From Pseudomonadota bacterium (GTDB lineage Bacteria; Desulfobacterota; Syntrophia; Syntrophales; UBA8958), in contig JASGUC010000017.1 in the NCBI GenBank assembly GCA_030057915.1, forward strand, positions 1 through 45,729: a DNA stretch of 45,729 nt, written 5' to 3'. Under the pieces are notes generated by a model. It had not been told where the DNA came from and made no database searches. It was given only the letters and a program-made list of their open reading frames with translations. Positions 8,192 through 16,616 of this stretch are shown here, in pieces. The position numbers and the translations under genes were made by a program. The stretch's first letter is position 1, and every line of letters begins with the position of its first letter.

Positions 8192-8880
8192 GTGTCGCTG
8201 CCTGCCGCCGTTTATCGCCCCCGAAACCCGCAAGATTCGGATTATTATCGCTGCGTGGAGGACCACTTCGAGACCTTTGTCCGGATTTTTGACGATCATT
8301 TCTCCCGGCAGTACGGCTTCTGGCGGCCTCATCTGGAGAGGGTCATATACCGCTATCTCGACTGCGGCGATCTGCACAACGGCTTTGCCCGCGTCAAATG
8401 CAAGGACTGCGGCCATGAATTCGAAGAATCAGCGAAGCTAATACCTGCTGGCATTTTCCTGTAAGCGCCGCCACTTTTGCCCCTCCTGCCACCAGAAACG
8501 CGTCGTGGCGTTCGGCGAGTGGCTATGCACGGATGTCCTCAAGAAGATTCCCCACCGGCATTTCATCTTCAGCAACCCGAAGATCCTGCGCCGTTATTTC
8601 TTATACGACCGGAAACTTCTTGCTGATCTGAGCCGCTCGGCCTGGGAATCACTGAAAGTCTTCCTCCAGGAGGCCGTCCCACAGAACGATCCCATTCCCG
8701 GCGCCGTCATCGCCATCCAAACCTTCGGCGATTTCCTCGGTTTCAATCCCCACTGCCACATCCTCGTCACGGACGGCTGCTTCTATGGAACAAGGGGCAT
8801 GTTCCGCTCATGCCGATCACTTCTATGGAGATCCGCAATACTCCTGGGACGATTACATCGAAGTATAACGTATCAAAAAA
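8192..8880 (+). pseudogene. Broken IS91-type (HUH) transposase
   Basis: The first frame (GTG 8192 to about 8430) carries the N-terminal zinc-ribbon half with C-x2-C (KCKDCGHEF). After a frameshift near 8435-8450 the second frame continues with AFSCKRRHFCPSCHQKR, then the middle domain with IPHRHFIFSNPK and the catalytic-type FNPHCHILVTDG motif (HxH, about 8743-8775). After DGCFYG the frame breaks again, and the usual C-terminal half with the catalytic tyrosines is missing. A short HFYGDPQYSWDDY fragment follows. The element is therefore inactive, and no terminal sequences could be defined. The assignment to IS91-like transposases rests on these motifs. Confidence 0.75.
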
Positions 8881-9077
8881 GAGGCGTGCCGGAGAAGTCT
8901 ATCCGAAAAGCGCTTCGAAATGCCTACCTGACGGGCAATTCGTCCGGAAACAGAACCGACGGATAGAAGAGGACTCCCACCGCTTGCGCATTCCCCACCA
9001 ATAGGTATAGCCGCCCCTGATTTTCAATGAAAATTATCCCTTGACGCGAGAAAAAGTCTTCCCTATACTCCAAACCG

Positions 9078-9443
9078 TCAAAGCAAGTTCTTATCAATAT
9101 CAATGGTTTCGGCTACTGCCTTTTCCAGTATGGATTTGACGTAAGCGTTCAAGGTCTTCCCCTCGCTAAGGGCGCCGGCAACAAGCAGTTCATGCAGGGA
9201 CGGATCAAGGCGAAGATTGAAGGCGCCTTTGAAAGGTTTCTCAGGTTCTTTTCCGATTTTTCGGCAGGTTTCAAAATAGTTTTCAATGGCCGCCGTGAAG
9301 TCCTCTTCAAGCTCTTTCACCGACGAACCTTCAAAAACGATGCTGTCATTGATGCCCAGGACGTGCCCGTGAAATATCCGATCATCGGCGTCAAACTGCA
9401 CAGTTCCGACATACTTCTTGTATTTCAAATAGTTTTTGCTCAT
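9078..9443 (-). CDS. hicB: HicB family antitoxin
   Basis: A 121-residue antitoxin. The N-terminal part (GTVQFDADDRIFHGHVLGI) is the degenerate RNase-H-like HicB fold that covers the toxin. The C-terminal 45 residues (NLRLDPSLHELLVAGALSEG) form a ribbon-helix-helix DNA-binding domain for autoregulation. The start overlaps the toxin stop (ATGA, 9440-9443), which gives translational coupling in the common toxin-first order. The last 50 bases of the gene reappear, diverged, at about 11201-11255. Confidence 0.92.
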   Translation of the reverse strand: MSKNYLKYKKYVGTVQFDADDRIFHGHVLGINDSIVFEGSSVKELEEDFTAAIENYFETCRKIGKEPEKPFKGAFNLRLDPSLHELLVAGALSEGKTLNAYVKSILEKAVAETIDIDKNLL

Positions 9444-9694
9444 GGCTTCACTCCTATGGTTGCCAAGAAATCTCTTATTTTCTCGACCGTGTATTTTTTC
9501 ATCTCGCCGCCTGGATGCGGTTTATGAATGTCCAAAACTCGTTTACCAACGACTACAGAAACACGCGATCCCTTGCCCTCGAAAATATCTGCGTCAATTG
9601 CCTTGAAGAGCGATAAAACCGCACGCCACGAAACGTCGCAGCGAGTCGGCTTCTCGTAAATATCGGCCAAGGTTTTCCGCTGTTTCTTATTCAC
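9440..9694 (-). CDS. hicA: HicA family toxin (mRNA interferase)
   Basis: A toxin of about 84 residues with the double-stranded RNA-binding-like HicA fold, expected to cleave mRNA when not bound by HicB. The core GKGSRVSVVV...IHKPHPGGEMKKYTVEKIRDFL is typical of the HicA variant with GSRV in place of GSH, where the histidines lie in the HxPHP segment. I take GTG 9694 as the start; TTG 9730 would add 12 residues with no family similarity. It overlaps hicB by four bases. Confidence 0.88.
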   Translation of the reverse strand: MNKKQRKTLADIYEKPTRCDVSWRAVLSLFKAIDADIFEGKGSRVSVVVGKRVLDIHKPHPGGEMKKYTVEKIRDFLATIGVKP

Positions 9695-9763
9695 GAATGA
9701 AAGATTATCAGAAGGCGAAAGAAAAGGCAAAGAAAAAAACCAAGGAATAGTTACAAATATTTC

Positions 9764-9791
9764 TTGACAACGGTACGGGATCGTCTATGGT
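9764..9791 (+). promoter_or_regulatory. Sigma-70 type promoter for the structured RNA
   Basis: TTGACA (9764-9769) and TATGGT (9786-9791) are 16 bases apart, on the strand opposite to hicAB. Transcription would begin near 9798, at the first base of the multi-stem region. Confidence 0.55.
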
Positions 9792-9796
9792 GAGGC

Positions 9797-9925
9797 TGTC
9801 TAAACTTAAGCGGTCGTCACCCGATAGTGGCTTTTTTTGTGTCCAGAAACCTATCTGACCGCAGATTCCGGCGACCGCGAGGCCCCGGCGCTTCTTAAGA
9901 GCGAGACAAATCTGCGGTCTTTTTC
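9797..9925 (+). ncRNA. Candidate multi-stem RNA ending in a terminator
   Basis: About 125 bases between a promoter and a short ORF fold into several stems. GCGGTCG (9810-9816) can pair with CGACCGC about 55 bases downstream. CGCT and AGCG bracket a small hairpin around CTTAAG (9889-9904). An 11-bp stem GACCGCAGATT (9857-9867) with AATCTGCGGTC (9909-9919) is followed by TTTTT, forming a Rho-independent terminator. The first and terminator stems use overlapping GACCGC sequence, so two folds compete. The layout recalls phage c4-type antisense RNAs or an attenuator for the ORF at 9943. I cannot verify either. Confidence 0.5.
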
Positions 9926-9942
9926 GTTTATGGAGGTGAACA

Positions 9943-10140
9943 ATGAACAGAATCGAAATCGACAGGCACCTTGCAGAAGTCCGAAAGCTCAAACCTTTCC
10001 GAAATTCCGACGAGAGCATAAGCTATTGGTCTTTGTATCGGCAGCGATGGGAAAGAGCCGCGATCATCCCGGAGTCTGAGCTTTTGGCAATGCCGACGGC
10101 CTGGTGCAAAAAAGTCGAACTGCCGGAGGTGCTCGAATGA
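9943..10140 (+). CDS. Hypothetical 65-residue protein
   Basis: The ORF starts 6 bases after a GGAGGTG ribosome-binding site and lies 20 bases beyond the terminator of the candidate RNA. It encodes a charged, mostly helical protein (MNRIEIDRHLAEVRKLKPF...SYWSLYRQRW...) with no recognised family. Read-through of the terminator would place it under control of the RNA. Small proteins of this kind are common in plasmid and prophage regions. Confidence 0.6.
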   Translation: MNRIEIDRHLAEVRKLKPFRNSDESISYWSLYRQRWERAAIIPESELLAMPTAWCKKVELPEVLE

Positions 10141-10582
10141 GTAGCGATGGGATAACTATATCAAGCGAAAAAGTGCGTGTTAATTACCTTGCTCTTCAGT
10201 CTGTTTTCTAATGATCTATTTTGACCGAAGATGGCTTGTTTTTATTATGGTTTTACCAAAGACTTTTTCTATTTCCGATCATTTTCACCACACTGCTGCA
10301 ACCAGGCGACCAATGGAAAGGATTTCGGGCGAAGGAGAGCTTTTACGTGCCGCGTATTGTCTTGAGTGTAATCACCAGTTTGAACATCCCCCGAAAACAT
10401 CGATTCGGTGGTCCCCCCCTTGTAGGTCTTTTTTTTACTTCCTTTAGTTCCTGAAAATGGACAAAAGATATTTCATTGTTTTTTGGTTTCTCTTAGTCCT
10501 TTGATTCCTCTGGTTTTTCTGGTTTCTTTGTCGTCACCATGTCAGGGGGGTGACGATGCAAGGGAAGAGAAAAACCTGTTGT
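10141..10582. other. A+T-richer gene-free stretch
   Basis: About 440 bases of lower G+C content than the surroundings. Several short open frames (for example 10211-10447) overlap on both strands but lack ribosome-binding sites and recognisable motifs, so none is called. I see no tRNA or terminator here. It separates the short ORF from the duplicated DUF488 fragment and may be a recombination junction. Confidence 0.5.
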
Positions 10583-10884
10583 ACCGTGTGTCCTGGTGGA
10601 CAGAATTTGGCCTCGGGGTATGACCAAGGCGGGGTTGAAGGCCGATTTGTGGCTGAAGGATGTCGCCCCCGGCACGGAGACGGAAATGGTTCAATCATGA
10701 TCGAGCCCGATGGGAGGAATTCAAGGGCCGCTATTTTTCCGAACTTGGGGAAAAACCAGAAATGGTCAAGCTGCTCCGCGACCTTGCGGCAAAAGGAGGC
10801 GTCACCCTTCTCTATTCGGCAAGCGACGACGAATGCAATCAAGCCGTCGCCCTCAGGGAATACTTGCTCAATAGGAAGGAATAG
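10583..10884 (+). pseudogene. Frameshifted second copy of the DUF488 gene
   Basis: From about the [10 protein letters not shown] region to the stop, this DNA matches the gene at 23-385 in inverted orientation. Near 10675 the sequence GGAGACGG replaces GGAGCTTCGG, a net loss of two bases that shifts the frame. The open C-terminal part from 10660 reads [14 protein letters not shown] and LLYSASDDECNQAVALREYLLN. The N-terminal 20 residues are missing. The similarity continues about 30 bases past the stop, so a segment was copied, not just a gene. Confidence 0.8.
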
Positions 10885-10923
10885 GAGACGACCGTGACCC
10901 AGGCTGAAACGCCTCCCCGCGGA

Positions 10924-10949
10924 ACCTATGCCGGCGCGCCGGCATAGGT
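10924..10949. repeat. Perfect 26-bp palindrome
   Basis: ACCTATGCCGG, then CGCG, then the exact complement CCGGCATAGGT. It lies just beyond the DUF488 duplicate. Without a loop it is more likely a protein-binding or recombination site than an RNA terminator. Confidence 0.6.
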
Positions 10950-11200
10950 AAAGTACCTGAAATCATAGGTGGAATCGACGACGGTCAAAAAGTTTTGCCT
11001 CCGGAAATCACCCCCCTCTTTCCCCTGCGGCGCCAACTGGAAATGGCCCCTTTTTATTCCGGTGAAACTGGCCCTGTTCCTGGCCGGTGATGACCCATAA
11101 CCCATCAATGGATAAGTGCGCCTCATCAGTAACTTCCTCCAACCACGGGGGGCATCTACAACCGATGAAAAAGGGGGACAATCTCACCGATGCTAACATT

Positions 11201-11396
11201 CCTATACTCCGAACCGTCAAAAGCAAGTTCTTATCAACATCAAAGGTCTCATTGCCTAAATCTTTGCTCAATATCCTCAAAACTGGGGCGGACCCTTGTT
11301 CCAAAATCGTTCTCCATCGGCCATCCTCCTTCGCGGTTGATGACCAACCATACCCGCCACCACAATATTTTTCACGCAGCCTTGCCGGAAGGACAC
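11201..11396. repeat. Second copies of hicB-end and 31-bp fragments
   Basis: 11201-11255 matches the hicB 3' end (9065-9112, encoding the IDKNLL-type C-terminus as VDKNLL). 11366-11396 matches 7978-8008. Between them, a minus-strand GAAGGAGG ribosome-binding site precedes a 22-codon frame (MENDFGTRVRPSFEDIEQRF...) that ends next to the hicB-like part. The region 10885-11545 holds no intact gene. Confidence 0.6.
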
Positions 11397-11475
11397 AAAC
11401 CAATGCCGCTCGGATCAACCTGCGCCCGTCCGCCTTGACCACGACCATCCCCGCATGGCGACGCCGGAAACGACG

Positions 11476-11505
11476 AGACCCCGAGGGGGTCGCCCCACGG
11501 GGTCT
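11476..11505 (-). terminator. Hairpin downstream of tRNA-Asn
   Basis: AGACCCCG (11476-11483) pairs with CGGGGTCT (11498-11505). On the minus strand the hairpin is followed by CGTCGTTT. It lies about 40 bases past the 3' end of the tRNA and could end its transcript. The U-run is weak. Confidence 0.4.
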
Positions 11506-11545
11506 TGCGTTAAACAGGAACCGCCAAAATCAGCGGATTGAATTC

Positions 11546-11621
11546 TGGCTCCTCAGCGCGGACTCGAACCACGGACCCGCTGGTTAACAGCCAGCTGCTC
11601 TACCGACTGAGCTACTGAGGA
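11546..11621 (-). tRNA. tRNA-Asn (anticodon GTT)
   Basis: The minus strand gives a complete 76-base cloverleaf: acceptor TCCTCAG paired with CTGAGGA, discriminator G, encoded CCA, D-arm with TAGCTCAGTCGGTAGAGC, anticodon loop CTGTTAA, and a GGTTCGAGTCC T-arm. It marks the right edge of the accessory region. No direct repeat of its 3' end, which would indicate an integrated island, was found in the window. Confidence 0.97.
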
Positions 11622-11632
11622 ACGTTTCGACG

Positions 11633-11668
11633 TTAAAAACGAGACCGCCTTTTAATGCAGGGCGGTCT
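11633..11668 (-). terminator. Rho-independent terminator of the por operon
   Basis: On the minus strand AGACCGCC and GGCGGTCT form an 8-bp stem with an 11-base loop (arms 11642-11649 and 11661-11668), followed by CGTTTTT. It lies 28 bases after the stop of the last operon gene and before tRNA-Asn. Confidence 0.8.
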
Positions 11669-11696
11669 GCTTGTCAATGTTTTTTTGTCTTGCCGG

Positions 11697-12404
11697 TTAG
11701 CGGCAGCTCACACAGGTCATCAAGCTGCGGATCGGCACGCCGGTGGTCCGGCTGATGAATTCGAGCTGCTCCACCGGAGCGAAATGCCGGCCGCACACCT
11801 CACAGGACGCCATCTTGAACACCTTGTCCCAGATGATCCGCTTGCCGTTTACTGATTCCATGCGAACAAAGCCCGTGGGGCAGACATAAGCGCAGGAACC
11901 GCAGCCGATGCAGGCGGCGGGGGAGAATTCGATCTTCGGCTCCTCGATCTCCCGACCCAGCCCCCGGTCCTTGAAATTCAGGGCGTTGGCCCCGACGATT
12001 TCATGGCAGGTCCGGGTGCACAGACCGCAGAGGATGCAGTCATGGCTTTCCTCCGCCGCCTCCCGAACGTCCACGCCCAGCTTCGCCGCGATCTCCCGGA
12101 CGGCGGCGGTTTCGGGATAACGGAAGTAGAGAAGCTCGGCGGCCAACTTCCGACTCGCCCGGACCGCGTCCGTATCCGTCCGCACCTCCAGACCCTCCTC
12201 CGCCTCCGTCTGGCACGAGGCCGCCAAGCGCCATTTGCCCTTGACCTTAATCTCCACCGTGCAAAGCCGGCAGGCGCCGAAGGAGCTGAGATCCTTGTGA
12301 TAGCAAAGAGTCGGAATCTCGATCTTCAGCCTTCTGGCCTCCTCGAGGACCGTAGCTCCCGCCTTTGCCTGTATTTCATGCCCATCGATGATCATCTTCG
12401 CCAT
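11697..12404 (-). CDS. 2Fe-2S/4Fe-4S electron transfer subunit (NuoG/HydC N-terminal type)
   Basis: A 235-residue iron-sulfur protein. Residues 1-75 form a plant-type 2Fe-2S ferredoxin domain with C34, C45, C48 and C64. A ferredoxin-type region with C123-x2-C126-x2-C129-x3-C133 and C165-x2-C168-x2-C171-x3-C175 binds two 4Fe-4S clusters. The C-terminus adds a C-x2-C pair twice (C201/C204, C231/C234), probably a zinc or rubredoxin-like site. The start ATG 12404 follows GAGGAATAATC. It is the last gene of the por operon and probably relays electrons between the flavoprotein encoded next to it and ferredoxin or PorD. This partner role is inference. Confidence 0.88.
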   Translation of the reverse strand: MAKMIIDGHEIQAKAGATVLEEARRLKIEIPTLCYHKDLSSFGACRLCTVEIKVKGKWRLAASCQTEAEEGLEVRTDTDAVRASRKLAAELLYFRYPETAAVREIAAKLGVDVREAAEESHDCILCGLCTRTCHEIVGANALNFKDRGLGREIEEPKIEFSPAACIGCGSCAYVCPTGFVRMESVNGKRIIWDKVFKMASCEVCGRHFAPVEQLEFISRTTGVPIRSLMTCVSCR

Positions 12405-12514
12405 GATTATTCCTCTGTCCTGTGAATTTGTTCCCCGTTGCCATGAATATCTCTGCAACTATTTGGATATTATCATCTTTCGTCGCGTCTGACCCCGGCA
12501 TGGGCGTCAGCCCG

Positions 12515-14440
12515 TTATTGCCACACCATGAGGCGGTAGCACCTCAGGCAGCGCTGGGCCTCCTTCATGGCGGCGTCGGCATCAAAGCCCCCCTCGACCT
12601 CGGCAAAACTCCCGATACGTTCCGCCACGTCCAGAAGTTCCACCTTTCCCACCGGGGCCGGAGGGACGAAGCCCATGTCCCGCTGCTGGTGAACGTCGAT
12701 GCCCTCGAAGGAGGGCTCATCCACGAAGGGTTCGCCCCGCAGGTAGGCGGCGATGCTCTTGGCCGCCTTGTTGCCCGCGTTGAGGGCCTCGATGAGCGTC
12801 GCCGGGCCGGTGACGCAGTCGCCGCCGGCAAACAATCTCGTCGTCTCGGTGGAGCTGCTGGCGGCATCCGCCTTGATGGTCCCCCATGCCGTGGCGAGCG
12901 ACCCCTTCTCCTTGGCGGACAGGAGGCCCAGATCGGGCTTCTGGCCCGTGGCGGCGATCACCATGTCCGTCTTCAGGGTAAACTCCGAACCCTTTACGGG
13001 AATGGGCCGCTTGCGGCCGCTTTCGTCGGGCTCGCCCAGTTTCATCTTCACGCACTCGATAGCCGTCACCTTGCCCGCCTTGCGGACGATCTCCACGGGA
13101 GCGGCGAGGTAGGTTATTTTCACGCCCTCGTGAAGGGCTTCCTCGATCTCTTGATCGGATCCGGGCATTTCGGCCCGGGAACGACGGTAAACGATCTCCA
13201 CGTCCTTGAATCCCAGGCGGATGCAGTTGCGGGCGCAGTCCAGGGCCACGTTGCCGCCACCGATGATCGCCACCTTGTCAACCGGGACCACCTTTTTCCC
13301 CAGGCTCACGCCCCGGAGAAACTCCGCTCCCTGCAGCACGTCCTCGGAGACGACCTCCTCTCCCTTGCAGCCGATCCTGGTGCCCACATGGGCGCCGATG
13401 GCGGCGAATACCGCCGCATAGCCCTGTTTCTGGAAATCGGCCACGCTCAGGGCCTCCACCTTGCTGTTGAGGCGGATGTCCACGCCCATGCGCTTGATCA
13501 GGTCGATCTCGTGATTGAGGACATCCTTGGGGAGGCGGTAATCGGGGATGCCTACCGAGGCCATGCCGCCCGCCTTGGGCAGGGCCTCGAAAATGGTCAC
13601 GCCGTAGCCCATGAGGCGGAGGTTGTAAGCCGCCGCCAACCCCGCGGGGCCGGCGCCGATAATGGCGACCTTCTCTTTCTTCTCCTCCCCCGGGGCGGGC
13701 AGGGCAGAGCCTTCCCGCAGCTCCGCATCCGCTGCGGCCCGCTTCAGGAGCCGGATGGCCAGGGGTCCGTCCATGTCCTTGCGCACGCAGGCCGCCTCAC
13801 AGGGATGGGTGCAGGCCCGGCCGATGACGCCGGGGAGGATGCAGCGTTCCCTGATGAGGTCCAGGGATTCCTTGAATTTATTGTTGCGGATAAGTTCGAT
13901 GTAGCCCGGAATGTCCAGCGTGGCCGGACAGGCTTCCATGCAGGGGGCCGTCACGGCGCTGCGGTATTCCCCGGGGGCATCCTTCTCCCCTTTCCCGGCT
14001 TCGAGGAAGGCGGCCTTGAAATGCTTGACGGCGTCCAGGACCGGGGTAAGGGCCGTCGCACGGCCAAAATTGCATTTGCTGTTGACCATGACGCCTTTGA
14101 CGATCTCTTCGATCTCCGCGAGGTCTTTTGCCCCGCCCTTGCCCGCACGCATGTCCAGGAGTATCTCCCGCACCCGGTCGATGCCGATCATGCATACGGA
14201 ACATTCGCCGCAGGAGAGCTTTCTGGCCTCGGCGATGTAGGCCAGGGTAAGGGCGGGCACATCCGCCTTGGGGTCGAAGACCACCAGGCCGTTCCACCCC
14301 ATGAGGGCGTCGTAGCTGTACCCGTCCAGGGTCGCCGGAAACGCCCCTGTCGCCTCTTCCCGCGCCTTTTTCTTTCCCTTGGCGGGGCTCCTGTTATCGA
14401 TGATCTTCCCGTTCCAACTGCTAAAAGCCACTTTATTCAT
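12515..14440 (-). CDS. Fused NuoF-type Fe-S domain and NfnB/GltD-type FAD oxidoreductase
   Basis: A 641-residue fusion. Residues 70-130 match the C-terminal 4Fe-4S domain of NuoF (C77, C80, C83 in SCGECSVC, then C123), but NuoF's FMN- and NADH-binding part is absent. Residues 165-220 hold the paired 4Fe-4S region of GltD/NfnL proteins (C167, C171, C200, C210, C214, C218). Then come an FAD-binding IIGAGPAGLAAA (260-271), an NAD(P)H-binding IIGGGNVALDCA (392-403) and the late FAD motif FAGGDCVTGPATLIEAL. It should oxidise or reduce NAD(P)H and exchange electrons with the 2Fe-2S subunit at 11697 and with ferredoxin. Its position after porB suggests recycling of ferredoxin reduced by the oxidoreductase. 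Confidence 0.88.
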   Translation of the reverse strand: MNKVAFSSWNGKIIDNRSPAKGKKKAREEATGAFPATLDGYSYDALMGWNGLVVFDPKADVPALTLAYIAEARKLSCGECSVCMIGIDRVREILLDMRAGKGGAKDLAEIEEIVKGVMVNSKCNFGRATALTPVLDAVKHFKAAFLEAGKGEKDAPGEYRSAVTAPCMEACPATLDIPGYIELIRNNKFKESLDLIRERCILPGVIGRACTHPCEAACVRKDMDGPLAIRLLKRAAADAELREGSALPAPGEEKKEKVAIIGAGPAGLAAAYNLRLMGYGVTIFEALPKAGGMASVGIPDYRLPKDVLNHEIDLIKRMGVDIRLNSKVEALSVADFQKQGYAAVFAAIGAHVGTRIGCKGEEVVSEDVLQGAEFLRGVSLGKKVVPVDKVAIIGGGNVALDCARNCIRLGFKDVEIVYRRSRAEMPGSDQEIEEALHEGVKITYLAAPVEIVRKAGKVTAIECVKMKLGEPDESGRKRPIPVKGSEFTLKTDMVIAATGQKPDLGLLSAKEKGSLATAWGTIKADAASSSTETTRLFAGGDCVTGPATLIEALNAGNKAAKSIAAYLRGEPFVDEPSFEGIDVHQQRDMGFVPPAPVGKVELLDVAERIGSFAEVEGGFDADAAMKEAQRCLRCYRLMVWQ

Positions 14441-14500
14441 GCTTCCATCACCTTTATCTTGATTTCATGAACCGTGAATGAGTCTTATCCTCCCGGGGCG

Positions 14501-15454
14501 TCAGCTCCACGGGACCGATGTCTTCACCTTGTGCATCAGTTTCCGGAATTCCTTGTCCACCAGCTCCTGAACCTTGGCGATATCCGCCGGATCCAGGTGG
14601 CGGAACCGGCCCTGGAGCCTCAGGTAGTCCGCCATGGGACGCCGCTTTTCGGGGTAGTCGATGGTGAGGCGGTACTTGCCGTTTTCCACCTCGTAGAGGG
14701 GAAAGAACCCGGTTTCCACCGCCATCCTGCCCAGCTTGACGGTCTCGTTGGAGGCCGCCCGCCAACCCGTGGGGCAGACGGAAAAGATGTGGATATACGA
14801 CGGTCCTATGGTTTTGCGCGCCTTTTCCACCTTGTTCATCAGGTCGAGGGGATAACTCGGACAGGCCGTGGCGACATAGGGGATGTTGTGAGCCACCATG
14901 ATCTCCGGGACGTTCTTCTTCCCCGTCCGCTGGCCCTTGATGGCCTTGCCGGCCGGCGAGGTGGTGGTGGCCGCCATGAACGGCGTGGCGCTGGAGCGCT
15001 GGATGCCGGTGTTCATGTAGGCCTCGTTGTCCAGGCAGAAGAAGATCATGTCGTGACCTCGCTCCATGGCCCCGGAGAGGGCCTGGAGTCCGATGTCCAC
15101 CGTGCCGCCGTCACCGGCGATGGCGACGGACTTCACGTAGCGGTCGGCGATCTTGCCCTTGCGGCGCAGGGCCTTGAGCCCCGCTTCCACGCCGGAAGCC
15201 ACCGCGGCGGCATTTTCGAAGGCCACATGGATGTAGGGTAGGTTCCAGGCCGTATGGGGATAGGCGGAGGAGATGATCTCCATGCAGCCCGTGGCGTTGG
15301 ACACGACGGTATCCTCGCCCAGGGCCTTCAGGAGGAGACGCAGGGCCAAGACCTCGCCGCAACCCTGACAGGCGCGGTGCCCGGGGCTGAAAAATTCCCT
15401 TTTCTCGATCAGTTTCGGAGCGTATATCTCGAAGTTCTCTACGGTGTTCATCAT
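14501..15454 (-). CDS. porB: 2-oxoacid:ferredoxin oxidoreductase, beta subunit
   Basis: A 317-residue subunit that binds thiamine diphosphate and one 4Fe-4S cluster. The cluster ligands include C29 and C32 (RACQGCGE) and C57 (NATGCMEI), with a fourth Cys near ATACPSYPLDL. The TPP motif is AGDGGTVDIG followed by LDNEAYMNTG. It is the catalytic partner of PorA. The start overlaps the porA stop (ATGA, 15451-15454). The gene arrangement suits pyruvate as substrate, but 2-oxoglutarate or branched-chain keto acids cannot be excluded. Confidence 0.93.
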   Translation of the reverse strand: MMNTVENFEIYAPKLIEKREFFSPGHRACQGCGEVLALRLLLKALGEDTVVSNATGCMEIISSAYPHTAWNLPYIHVAFENAAAVASGVEAGLKALRRKGKIADRYVKSVAIAGDGGTVDIGLQALSGAMERGHDMIFFCLDNEAYMNTGIQRSSATPFMAATTTSPAGKAIKGQRTGKKNVPEIMVAHNIPYVATACPSYPLDLMNKVEKARKTIGPSYIHIFSVCPTGWRAASNETVKLGRMAVETGFFPLYEVENGKYRLTIDYPEKRRPMADYLRLQGRFRHLDPADIAKVQELVDKEFRKLMHKVKTSVPWS

Positions 15455-16614
15455 TCCCTCACCCCATAATATTCATAGGTTTCGTCTTTCTTCTTGGCGG
15501 CCCGCTCCACCATGGCGATGAAATCCTCCACCTTTACGTCCCGGCCGCCCAGGCCCATGATGAAATCGACGATGCGGGGACGGTCCTGGTCGTGGAACAT
15601 CAGCGACTTGATCTCCGTGCCCACCGGGCCTCCGGCGCCGCCGAAGGAAACGGCGCGATCCATGACGACGAGAGTCTTGCAGCCCTTGATCGCCGCCCGG
15701 AGTTCCTCCAGGGGGAAGGGTCTCCAAAGCCTGATCTTCACCAACCCCACGGACTGCCCCGCCTTGCGGAGTTCATCGACGGCCACCGAGGCCGTCTCGC
15801 CCATGGAGCCCATGGTCAGTATCAGGGTTTCCGCGCCCTTGTTCTTGTAAGTTTCCACCGGCTTGTAGTAACGACCGAACATCTTTCCCCATTCGTTCCA
15901 GATCTTGACGATCGTCTTCTTGGAGTTCAGCAGGGCGACGTCCTTCGCCTTCATGGTCTCCATGAATATATCCGGCATATTGAAGCACCCCATGGAGAGA
16001 GGATTGTCGGGGTGGAGCGTGGCGAAGGGGACCCGATCGGGGAGGAAGGCGTTCACCTCCTCCTGGAGGGGGAATTCCAGCGGCTCGATCATGTGGGTCA
16101 ACTGGAATCCGTCCATGTTGAGGACCGTGGGCAGCATGATATCGGGATGCTCGGCGATCTTGAAGGACTGGATGGTCATGTCGATGACCTCCTGACCGTT
16201 TTCCGCATGCATGACGATCCAGCCGTTGTCCCGCTGGGGCATGATGTCCGTGTGATCGTTCCAGATGTTCAGGGGGCCGGAAATGGCGCGGTTCGCGTTG
16301 CCCATGACCACCGGCAGGCGCATGGCCGATACGATGGGCAGGATCTCGTGCATGAGCATCAGGCCCTGGGAGCTGGTGGCGGTGTATGCCCGGGCGCCCG
16401 TCGCCGATGCGCCGGCGCAGGCGCTGATGGAAGAATGCTCCGATTCCACCGTGATGAACTCGGCGTCGATCCGTCCGTCATGGACGATGTCCGAGAGATG
16501 CTCGGCGATGTGGGACTGGGGGGTGATGGGATAGACGGCGGCGACGTCGATGTTGCAGAGGCCCACCGCCTCCGCCGCCGCGATTCCGACTTCCATGCCA
16601 ACGATTTTTCCCAT
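15451..16614 (-). CDS. porA: 2-oxoacid:ferredoxin oxidoreductase, alpha subunit
   Basis: A 387-residue subunit with the pyrimidine-binding and domain II regions of the family (AAEAVGLCNIDVAAVYPITPQ near the start, ESEHSSISACAGASATGARA, TSSQGLMLMHEILPI). It binds the oxoacid and CoA and completes the TPP site with PorB. The start ATG 16614 follows GGAGGTGTGACC, two bases after the porD stop. The size fits the four-subunit archaeal/Thermotoga-type enzyme, not the single-chain bacterial PFOR. Confidence 0.93.
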   Translation of the reverse strand: MGKIVGMEVGIAAAEAVGLCNIDVAAVYPITPQSHIAEHLSDIVHDGRIDAEFITVESEHSSISACAGASATGARAYTATSSQGLMLMHEILPIVSAMRLPVVMGNANRAISGPLNIWNDHTDIMPQRDNGWIVMHAENGQEVIDMTIQSFKIAEHPDIMLPTVLNMDGFQLTHMIEPLEFPLQEEVNAFLPDRVPFATLHPDNPLSMGCFNMPDIFMETMKAKDVALLNSKKTIVKIWNEWGKMFGRYYKPVETYKNKGAETLILTMGSMGETASVAVDELRKAGQSVGLVKIRLWRPFPLEELRAAIKGCKTLVVMDRAVSFGGAGGPVGTEIKSLMFHDQDRPRIVDFIMGLGGRDVKVEDFIAMVERAAKKKDETYEYYGVRE

Positions 16615-16616
16615 GG

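Noticed and set aside
1..11621. Integrated genomic island ending at tRNA-Asn
   Set aside because: No integrase and no direct repeat of the tRNA 3' end were found in the window.
12422..14470. 682-codon plus-strand frame opposite the flavoprotein gene
   Set aside because: A shadow frame; the minus-strand protein has complete cofactor motifs.
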